A program made the translations under genes and the position numbers. Shown piece by piece: positions 56,608-64,000 of a DNA stretch of 64,000 nucleotides. Each line of letters starts with the position of its first letter. Within the stretch, counting starts at the first letter, position 1. This DNA is from Rhynchopus euleeides (taxonomy: Eukaryota; Euglenozoa; Diplonemea; Diplonemida; Diplonemidae), in the NCBI GenBank assembly GCA_963210315.1, contig OY723315.1:868001-932000 (forward strand). Reading direction: 5' to 3'. The notes beneath the pieces were generated by a model, which was given only the letters and a program-made list of their open reading frames with translations, did no database searches and was not told the DNA's origin.

Positions 56608-57960
56608 ATGGGAGCATTGTCGTGGACTGTGCTTGCGGGGCTTGTGGTGGCAACCTACGCACAGGTTAAAGATGTGAGCTGCAACTATGACTCCGACTGC
56701 CGCAACTACGGCGATTACAACGCGGTGTGCCAGAACCAAGTCTGCGTGTGCACACAACTCGACTCGTCAAACCCCTTTGACTATGACGCGCACTCCAACA
56801 CGTGCATGCAGCTGAAGGACCCCACGACCAGTTCGTCTACGATCAGGAACCCCCGGATTCCTTTTACTGTGAAGATGACGTACACCAGCATTGTCGCGTG
56901 TACGGAGTCGAAGAAGACCCTGGTGATTGACGAGGTGACCACTGTACTGCAGAAGATCATCTCGGAGTCCGCCTTCGTCATCAGCGTGCTGGACTGCGAG
57001 ACCGATGGGTCGGGTGTCCAGGTGTACTACGGCACTCTCCCTCGGTCGCGCTTCTCCGAGCTTGTGGGCCTCGACACCAAGTTCATCGCAGAGCTGAACG
57101 CCAACAAGCCCGCCTACCTTGCTTCGGAGACGAACAAGACGGAGACGCCCTACCCCGCCCTGTGGTTCAACATGCGCCCGGATCTGGGCGTCACGACCTA
57201 CACCCGGGCAAACAACCTCCCGTGCCTCTCCAAGGGCTCCCTGCAGTCTGTGCAGGTTGCGATCAGGTGCCATGCCGTGACCTGTGCGTCCCACCTCTAC
57301 CGTGAGCTGCACAACGGGCTGAACTACTGCAGCAAGGGCGCTCCCGGCATGACGGGTGAGGAAATCGCTGGGCTGATCGTGGGCATCATCATGGGGCTGA
57401 TCTTCCTTGCCATCCTGATTCTGTTCTGCATGCGCGAGACCCCCGCTGGCCCCCCTGAGGGCACCGAGTACGCGGAGGTTGCCATCAAGGTCGACGATTA
57501 CGAGCACGAGCCCCTGGTCGAGGTTGCCCCCAAGAGCATCCCCGAGCCCGTGCCCAAGGCTGTGTCCCCCCCTGTGCAACCGAAGGAGGACCCGCCCATG
57601 CCGCCCGCAGAGCCCAAGGAGCTGGATGACGAGGTCCCGATGAAGGCTGAGCCCCCGATGGTGCCTGAGCCGGAGCCCGAGCCGATGCACGTTGTGTCCG
57701 CTGTGCCGATCATCGAGCCTGAGCCGGAGCCCGAGCCGGAACCCGAGCCCGAGCCGGAGCCGGAGCCTGAGCCTGAACCCGAGCCGGAACCTGAGCCCGA
57801 GCCCGAGCCGGAGCCGGAGCCGGAGCCTGAACCCGAGCCGGCGGGCATGGACGATGACACGGCTGCACGTCTCCTCCAGCGCGCATTCCGCCGCAACCAG
57901 TTCCGCAACACAGTCAGGCGCTGGAAAGACGCTGAGGCCCTCCGCAGGTGTGTCACGTGA
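56608..57960 (+). CDS. Surface-family member E with Glu-Pro repeat tail and IQ motif
   Basis: A 450-residue type I membrane protein, longer than its relatives because of the cytosolic region. Signal peptide at 1-18 ([18 protein letters not shown]). EGF-like Cys at 25, 31, 41, 46, 48 and 66, with the core GDYNAVC. The middle domain has diverged and lacks CGSVT. Transmembrane helix at about 252-274 ([18 protein letters not shown]). The tail has YEHEPLVEV at 298-306, a variant of the EPYxEE motif. A Pro/Glu/Lys-rich region follows, then an (EP)n stretch of roughly 20 dipeptides, a [20 protein letters not shown] segment that fits a calmodulin-binding IQ motif (LQxxFRxxxxR), and a basic end. The (EP)n would form a stiff acidic arm holding the IQ motif away from the membrane. 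Function unknown; the Ca-signalling link is inferred. Confidence 0.85.
   Translation: MGALSWTVLAGLVVATYAQVKDVSCNYDSDCRNYGDYNAVCQNQVCVCTQLDSSNPFDYDAHSNTCMQLKDPTTSSSTIRNPRIPFTVKMTYTSIVACTESKKTLVIDEVTTVLQKIISESAFVISVLDCETDGSGVQVYYGTLPRSRFSELVGLDTKFIAELNANKPAYLASETNKTETPYPALWFNMRPDLGVTTYTRANNLPCLSKGSLQSVQVAIRCHAVTCASHLYRELHNGLNYCSKGAPGMTGEEIAGLIVGIIMGLIFLAILILFCMRETPAGPPEGTEYAEVAIKVDDYEHEPLVEVAPKSIPEPVPKAVSPPVQPKEDPPMPPAEPKELDDEVPMKAEPPMVPEPEPEPMHVVSAVPIIEPEPEPEPEPEPEPEPEPEPEPEPEPEPEPEPEPEPEPEPEPAGMDDDTAARLLQRAFRRNQFRNTVRRWKDAEALRRCVT
57715..57840. repeat. Hexanucleotide-like repeat coding for (Glu-Pro)n
   Basis: In-frame GAGCCG/GAGCCC/GAACCC/GAGCCT units, about 20 copies, inside gene E. The third positions vary among codons, so the protein repeat has been kept longer than the DNA repeat, which suggests selection on the Glu-Pro tract rather than recent slippage alone. 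Confidence 0.85.
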
Positions 57961-58241
57961 CATGTAGAGGGGGGGGGATTTTCTCAAACGTCAATCATTT
58001 TTATGTAGCCCCATGCATGAAGGAGGAAATGGAACACGGATAAAACAGGTCCGATTTGAGTTTACGGCACACGCGTAGCGCCGTAATTGCAGAGCCACAC
58101 GTTTATGTACGGCATAACTGCCTGGTCGTCTTACACGACCAGGCTGATGGTTGTCGATGACCAAAACCATTCAAGATTGATTGGGCACGCGAGAGTGAGA
58201 GTGTTGCCACCACCCAACACCACCCATGCAGGGCGCGTCTG

Positions 58242-59750
58242 ATGTCAGGAAAGGCAGGTGGTATCGGCCACGGCATCTACTCGACCATGCAGGTGCGCCC
58301 CGGCCTGAAGCCTGAGGGGGCTGCTGCGCAAGCAGGCCTGAAGGTGGGTGACCGCATCCTCGCTGTCTCCTCCAAGGGTCGTGGTGGGCGCCTGTTCCGC
58401 AGGGCTGTGCACTCCCGCACGCAGTACATGCAGTGTGTCGGCCCGCAGAACGAGGTGTTTGAGTCCACCAAGATCATCATCACCGTGGTGCGCGCGAAGG
58501 AAGAGCAGACCAAGTGGGAGTCTCTCGGCCAGACTGTGGACGAGAAGGCGCCTGAGGCCCTTATGCCCCTGTCTCCTCAGCGTGAGGCTGAATGGTTCGC
58601 CGCCATGGAGAAGGTCAAGACTGTGGATCTTGAGGTCACCATCGGCAGCGAGACCCCCACCGTGCGCGAGACCAGGACGAAGAGGATTCAGGAGATCAAG
58701 AAGCGCAAGAAGATTGCGAAGATGGACGTCGACCTCGTTGTGGACTTCATGTATGTTGGGTGCCGTTGTATTTTTCCTGTCCAGGAGTGGTCGAGGGGGG
58801 GGGGGGGGGCGGGGGGGGGGCAGCATCGCACAGCGGGCAGCTCCCGGTCCGAGCTTGTTTGTAGAGTTGTTGACAAGCAACCGTTCAAATCAGATCATGC
58901 CTCACCCAGGCGTGGGGGGTGATCTCGGAGTCGACGACTTCTTCTGGATAACTGGGATCTCTCTCACACCCCCTCAAATCACTACAGGTGTGACCCTGAT
59001 GCATGCAAGAAGTTCACTGCCGAGGTGTTCGCCAAGGCAGATGCCGACAACAGCGGTGTGCTGGACAAGACAGAGATTGCCAGCGTGTTCGTGACCATGG
59101 CTGAGTACACTGGGGTGACGCCTCCCCCGACCGCGGATGTCGACACGCTGTTCAACCTGATGGACGAGGACTGGGGCGGGTATGTCATTAGCCAGGAGGA
59201 GCAGTACCGTTGTGCATTGCCTCGCAGCGTTGGGTCTTGGCGGATCAAAGATAATCGACAGCAATCACAGATACTGATTGAGATGCTTGGAACACATGCA
59301 CCTTGCCACACCCCACCCCCACTCTCCCCTGCACCCACTCTCCACATCTCCTCCCACCTGCAGCACGGTGTCTTTCGAGGAGTTCTACCCGTACTTCCGC
59401 GCGCACCAGATGAAGGCCATCTCCAGTCTGATTATGTATGTACCACCCTGACGTGCTGTGTGTAGAGGGTTCATCAGTGTTCGTTCAGTGAAACCGGTGT
59501 ACACAAAAGGTTGGACGTGTGACAAGTGAATAATTCAATGTCATATCAAGAGAAGGTGCTCGGTGAGGTATCCTCATTAAGTTCGCTCGGTGTCAAGCTG
59601 CACGACAGCAAGGGTTTTCACGCGCGTCTGTGGTTTTGACATCCACAGCCAACACCCAGCACACGGATGTTGATGGTTGCCCGCTCTTTGTGCTGTTCTC
59701 TACTGGACTCACAACCACACAACTCACAACACAGGGCTGCCGAGGAGTAG
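58242..59750 (+). CDS. PDZ and EF-hand protein (four exons)
   Basis: Exons 58242-58750, 58988-59203, 59364-59435 and 59735-59750, GT-AG introns of 237, 160 and 299 bp, giving 270 residues. Residues about 8-85 resemble a PDZ domain: the core PEGAAAQAGLKVGDRILAVS (24-43), then strands to IIITVVRAKE. Residues 145-160 are a basic helix. EF-hand loop 1 is canonical (DADNSGVLDKTE, 188-199). Loop 2 (DEDWGGYVISQE, 229-240) has the end residues but Gly at position 5, so calcium binding there is less sure. The joins keep frame and place FEEFYPYF directly after loop 2 as an exiting helix should be; the last exon adds only the final codons (AAEE, stop). The start lies 10 bases after CATGCAG. It follows IQ-motif gene E by 281 bp. 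A role as a Ca-responsive scaffold is inferred. Confidence 0.75.
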
Positions 59751-61974
59751 GTTCCGGATTAGCATGCTGACAGCAGCTTGGCTTGGCGTTGGGTGATATT
59801 CGTGTAGATTCACGTTCAGGTCCAACGCAGCAGCCCAGCTCTCACAGCGGCTTGTGATGGCTCCCAATAGCCAAGGCAGGAAAGTGCCTCCCCTGGCAAC
59901 GGAATGTGCACCAGAGGGGAGCAGCGGCTGGGTCGCCCCCGGCCCGCCCCAAACCCCCCCCGTTCCCTCTCGTGCTATGCATCCAGCCCATATCAACTAT
60001 ACAATTCCTGCGTGCTGTGCTACATTACAAACAATGCCTCCGTTGCCTCATCATGGTTTCTCTTTTTTTTTCTTCTTTTGACCCTCACCCTCACCCCCCG
60101 CCCCCCCCCCCCCCCCCCCCACATCTGAACAAAAAAAGTCCACACATAGCAAGGCCAAAAATCTGCCGCCCTTCTCCCCCCTCCTCTCTCTCTTGCCGCC
60201 CGTCACTGCCAGTTGATTGCCCGAATTGCGTTGCCTGTTTTTTTGTTTCTCTGTACCCTCCCTCCCAGCTCTCCCCCTTCTCTTCCCGCAACCTGATCTC
60301 CCTTGGCCCGGATTTTCGTGTGCTCGACAAAAAGTAGTCCGGAACTGTCCTCCCACAGTTGCGGGAGGGCGTCCACAAATTTAGCGAAAGGAGTACGATT
60401 TCCCTCCAAGGGGGTGTCGGTTTGGTTGGGGTGAGCCATTTTTTTTGTTTGCACAGCAAATAATGGTTCGCCTCTCAGTCAGATCAGGCCGATGCAGCTG
60501 CAGCTAGCTCTTGCAGGCGTTTGTGATTTGTCGGAGGGGGGGGGGGGATACGGTTTTGGAAAACGGGGGGTGGGGGTGGGGGGGGGGGGCGGTGGTGTGG
60601 AAGAAGCCCCAACATACAGGTGTTGCTGCTGCCCCTCTTCCTCCTCCGCCTCCAACCAGACACCAGTTGAAACAAAGAGAAGATGTGATATTTTTTCAGA
60701 GATGAAATTTGCATGGCCCGATCCCTTTCCGAGGGTGCCACGTGCGCCACACCCCCGGTCATCTCAGATGCCTGACTGACCGTTTGTATCATCTTGGCGT
60801 GCCCGGCCTGCACGCCCCCACTCTTTGGGTGGTCCTGCAGCCTGGATGCATGCAAGTTGACTCTGCCACGTGCCACCACAGATTGGGATGTCGCCTCTGC
60901 CTTGTCTCACGTCTCCTCTTCACTCCCCACACAATACGTACAGTAGACTCAAGGTTTAGTGTGGAACACGCATGGCTTATATTGCAGGCGCCCCCTTGCC
61001 CCCCCCCCCCCCCCCCCTGCGCCAACGGACAGACCCCGTGCTGGTTGCAGCCCTAGGTAGGTCATTCCGCTTCAGCATGCAAGATAGAGCAAGAGTGTCC
61101 AACGGGTTGTGTTCCTGAGCAATCCGGCATCCCCTTCGGGTGGACGGTGCGGCGGTTTTGCTGCCTCATCATGTCTGTGGGTTGCATCAGGGCATGGCCC
61201 GGGTGGGGGCTCCTCGCATGCGAGTATATTGAACGGTTTTCGTATCGGCCCGTGGTGAGAGGGGGCTGTACATTTGCCCCTTCGCGCTGGTTGCGGGCCC
61301 CTGAAGAGGGGATGCAGCAGCCCATCCGAAGGATGGGGGTGGCGGTGGTGGCAGTGTTATGGAAAGAAATCCAACAACAAAAAGAAACGAACAACAAAGC
61401 CTTTTGTTCTCCAACACACACAATGCACACACACCCGCTGCGGCGTGCCGTGGGTTCAACGCCTTCAGACAAGCTCAAGGCCCGCGTGGTGTTCATGCTG
61501 GCCGTGCTGCGACACGTCAAGAAGTGATACAAGCAAATCACAGCTGATGTTGGAGGGGGGTGGGTGGGTGTGTGTGTGTGGGGGGGGGGGGGGGGCAAAA
61601 ACGCCTTTCGCTAGCTCTCCTTCACAAGCGCAGAAAGGTGTGCCGCTCCACAGCGACAAGCTGATGCACTTTGGACACAGCAGAGTGAAAGCGCCAGCCG
61701 CCCGCCCCGCCCCGCCCCGCCCGACCCTCACCCACCGCCCTGTCATGGCCTGTTGTGTTTGTGAGAGGGCTTGGCATGGCAAGGAGAATACAGCCCTGTA
61801 GGAACTGCTCGAGATAAGCACGCATGTCGGCTCCCTCTTCAGGAAGGATCCCTTCATCACTCCGGGTGTATTGTATTGCTCGCTTTTCTTTGGGGGAGGG
61901 GTGTGCGTGTGTGTAGTGATAGTGGTTTTAAGTGGGTAACCCTGCGCGGATCTGTGCCCACTCCTCGCCCACCC
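59751..61974. other. Intergenic region between the PDZ/EF-hand gene and the retroelement
   Basis: No supported gene. Long homopolymer C or G tracts (60,100-60,121; 60,537-60,548; 60,998-61,017; 61,580-61,596). A short + strand segment at 61,470-61,526 (DKLKARVVFMLAVLRHVKK, stop) preceded by CCTTCAG could be an orphan last exon. This is also where + strand host genes meet the minus-strand retroelement. Confidence 0.35.
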
Positions 61975-64000
61975 CTACGTCACAGCGGATGCCCCACTCG
62001 GGTTAGAGTGTGGGGCCAACTCAGTGCCACTCCGAGGAGGGCGTGAGGCATAGCCAGCGTGGTGCGTGCCGCAACAGTGTGTGAGTGATTTCGCACTGCT
62101 GTGGCAGTCCCCGCACCGGCCCATGCGATGCGTCTTGCAAAATTCCATGGTGACTTGCAAGCCGTCGTTCTTCCCGTGGTGGTCCCGGCAGCAGTCCTCT
62201 TCCGAGAGGCGCCGGCGCCGGCAGTCCACGCAGCGGGGTTTCCAGTGCAGAGCGCAGGTAAGCATCTTCGCGTTCCGTCTGGCTCCAGGGGGGGCAGTCC
62301 GGGGAGCAGCGCCCCGTCGTTCCCATGACCGTCCTGTCCGGGCGTTGGCTTGCCGGCTGCTGGCAGTCCATTGCTGGGCCGCTTGCTGCCACCCCTCTGG
62401 GTAGTGGGGCTGCGGTGCGAAGGTTGCGGCCCACGCCATGCCGCGGGAGTGGAAGGCTGTGTCCCGCTGGTTCAAGCCCGGGCCTGCCGTGTGCGCTTGG
62501 AGGCTGCGCATCACCGACTCGGTGGCTGGGCTGAGCTGGGCTCTCCTGGACAGGCCCCCTGCCACGGTTCCCCCGATCGCGGTGAGGACAGTGGAGCTCG
62601 CAGTGTGGCCACAGTGCCATGGTTGCTTGGAAGTCTTGCGCACCACCTCGCAGAGCTGCCTCAACGAGTGAGCCTTGCCCAGGATGCTCTTCTGGAAGGC
62701 TGCGAAGTCCTGCCGCAGCTGCTCCTGCGAGGTCTCCCCCTGCCTCTCAGCCTCGTCCATGGCGGCGTTGCTGAGGGCGTCCGCATCGACGTTGAGCTCC
62801 CTTTTCACGTGCTCATACGTAAGGGTGATCCGGGGCCCGAGGTCGGCAGCCAGCCGTGCCGTGCTGAGGAAGAGGGGGCGGAGGGATTTATCGCGGCAAA
62901 CCGCTTCCCCTTTTAGGTGTCGCAGCACCACCTGCGAGTCACCCCGCACCGTAACGTTCCCCTCAGGGGGCGGGTCGCCCCTTCTGAGCAGCCGTAGGCC
63001 CGCTCGAACCCCTTCGTACTCAGCGATGTTGTTGCTGCGTACGTTCAGCAGAGGGAGGATCTCTTCCGACACCTTGAGGCCGTCTCGATAGAGCACCGCA
63101 CCTGCACCCGCCAGGGCGAAGGGGGTGCCGTTGTCCCTTGCTCCGCCGTCGAAGTAGAGGGTGAGCCCCGGGGCTGTGTCCTCGGGGATGCGTGGGCGGG
63201 CCTCCCGCGGCCCCCTCTCAGGGGGGTCAGGTGTGTGGGGGCGGATGCGGCGCGTTTCGACTTCTGGGAGGGTGAGGCCGGTCGACAGCTCAAAGTCGAC
63301 AGCCAACTCCATGAGGGTCACGGTGTGCTCCCCTCCCTGCGGCCCCCATTTCAGGCCCCGCAGCCAGTCGCAGAGGGCCACCCACAGCTCCGGGGGGCGC
63401 TTGCCCCACGTCTGTTTGACAGTGGACGGCGCCCGCACAGGGATGCAGGCCTGTTCGGGGTTGGGTGTGCACCACCCCCATGGACAGTGAAGGGTGCGGT
63501 GGTGGCGCGCGGAGCGGTCGAGCAGTCCATCTTTCTCCTGCCGCGCCGAGAGGATTGCAATGAAGTAGCGGTGCAGCTGCGCCACTATATCCACCCTGCG
63601 TGCGAAGGATAGTGGCAGGGGCTGCCTGTCCTCCGGGATGCCGTGTCTAAAGGCGGGCGCCACCCCGCATAACGCCAAGCAAGGTGGCCAGGTTGACCGG
63701 TCCACAGCCGTAATGGGGTGGTTTTGTCGGATTGGGTCCCACGCGGAGCACTCCCACCATAGGTGCATCACCGTCTCGGGGGTGCCTGCGTTGCAGTATC
63801 GGCAGATCCCGCCCTGCCCCGTGCGCCCTCGGACAGGCACCGCCCCTGCAATGACGGAACGAAGGAGGCCCCGTTGGTATCCCGTGACCGCGGCGCCCTC
63901 TCCCTCCAGGACGCAGCGTGTGGCTTGCCCGTCGATGCCGTGCTGAGCGCCCGCAAAGTCGTCACGACGACCAGCCAGCGCCTTGGCCACCTGTGTACGT
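61975..64000 (-). CDS. LINE-type retrotransposon ORF, 3' part: zinc knuckle, RNase H, tandem Cys/His motif
   Basis: The frame is open to the right window edge, so the start and the reverse transcriptase lie outside; about 674 residues are visible, numbered here from the GTG at 63,990. Residues 63-81 are a zf-RVT-like finger (CRYC ... ETVMHLWWEC), typical after a LINE polymerase. Residues 276-412 are an RNase HI domain with all four acidic residues: D281 (YFDGGAR), E324 (AEYEG), D351 (GDSQVV) and D404 (VDADALSNAA). The C-terminus has two copies, 579-605 and 618-644, of a C-x2-H-x4-C-x2-C-x9-CC-x2-HH motif, presumably nucleic-acid-binding. No stop or frameshift is seen, so this may be a recent insertion. 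No poly-A tail is visible after the stop. Confidence 0.85.
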   Translation of the reverse strand, partial: RTQVAKALAGRRDDFAGAQHGIDGQATRCVLEGEGAAVTGYQRGLLRSVIAGAVPVRGRTGQGGICRYCNAGTPETVMHLWWECSAWDPIRQNHPITAVDRSTWPPCLALCGVAPAFRHGIPEDRQPLPLSFARRVDIVAQLHRYFIAILSARQEKDGLLDRSARHHRTLHCPWGWCTPNPEQACIPVRAPSTVKQTWGKRPPELWVALCDWLRGLKWGPQGGEHTVTLMELAVDFELSTGLTLPEVETRRIRPHTPDPPERGPREARPRIPEDTAPGLTLYFDGGARDNGTPFALAGAGAVLYRDGLKVSEEILPLLNVRSNNIAEYEGVRAGLRLLRRGDPPPEGNVTVRGDSQVVLRHLKGEAVCRDKSLRPLFLSTARLAADLGPRITLTYEHVKRELNVDADALSNAAMDEAERQGETSQEQLRQDFAAFQKSILGKAHSLRQLCEVVRKTSKQPWHCGHTASSTVLTAIGGTVAGGLSRRAQLSPATESVMRSLQAHTAGPGLNQRDTAFHSRGMAWAATFAPQPHYPEGWQQAAQQWTASSRQANARTGRSWERRGAAPRTAPPGARRNAKMLTCALHWKPRCVDCRRRRLSEEDCCRDHHGKNDGLQVTMEFCKTHRMGRCGDCHSSAKSLTHCCGTHHAGYASRPPRSGTELAPHSNPSGASAVT

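Noticed and set aside
56767-57987. A 406-codon minus-strand frame opposite gene E
   Set aside because: A shadow of the GC-rich coding strand; Arg/Leu/His-rich without motifs.
61430-61530. Orphan terminal exon (DKLKARVVFMLAVLRHVKK, stop) preceded by CCTTCAG
   Set aside because: Coding-like, but no upstream exon could be joined convincingly and no family recognised.

Overview
The window is nuclear DNA from a GC-rich unicellular eukaryote, most likely a euglenozoan and probably diplonemid-like. Three observations support this. First, a 92-residue gene at 25,943 is a clear kinetoplastid membrane protein-11 (KMP-11). Second, every recognisable host gene lies on the + strand, and most have a pyrimidine-rich tract ending in AG a few to about 60 bases before the start codon, as expected for unidirectional gene clusters with spliced-leader trans-splicing. 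Third, three genes contain ordinary GT-AG cis-introns, which trypanosomatids almost lack. No rRNA, tRNA or spliced-leader RNA gene was recognised. The taxon call is an inference.

Layout: 0-1 kb nitronate monooxygenase. 1.4-2.6 kb a MULE-like transposon copy. 3.7-4.6 kb and 9.4-10.3 kb two EGF-like single-pass surface proteins (members A and B). Between them, 5.6-9.1 kb, a candidate composite element holds two related 41-bp satellite arrays around a broken retroelement. 11.8-14.9 kb two further inverted-repeat elements. 16.3-17.7 kb a seven-transmembrane receptor-like gene with a short last exon. 19.9-22.2 kb a second MULE-like copy split by a nested 1.13-kb element. 25.9-32.7 kb a housekeeping block: KMP-11, a CWF19-like splicing factor, an SRR1-domain protein and a three-exon PP2C phosphatase. 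33.6-34.4 kb a pseudogene split by a 229-bp MITE. 36.9-50.6 kb a tandem triplication (period 4,904 bp) of a surface-protein gene (C1-C3). 52.2-58.0 kb two more family members (D, and E with a Glu-Pro stalk and an IQ motif). 58.2-59.8 kb a four-exon PDZ plus EF-hand protein. 62.0-64.0 kb, minus strand, the 3' part of a LINE-type retrotransposon with RNase H and a tandem Cys/His motif, running off the window.

The most interesting theme is a seven-member, apparently lineage-specific family of type I membrane proteins. Shared features are a signal peptide, one Cys-rich EGF-like module, a conserved middle domain, one transmembrane helix and, in most members, a cytosolic EPYxEE-type motif. B and D end in Val-Asp-Val-x-Val, which resembles a PDZ ligand. 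E ends in a calmodulin-type IQ motif. The gene next to E encodes a PDZ/EF-hand protein that could in principle bind such tails. A GPCR-like receptor and a PP2C phosphatase share the same directional cluster. The functional link is inference only.
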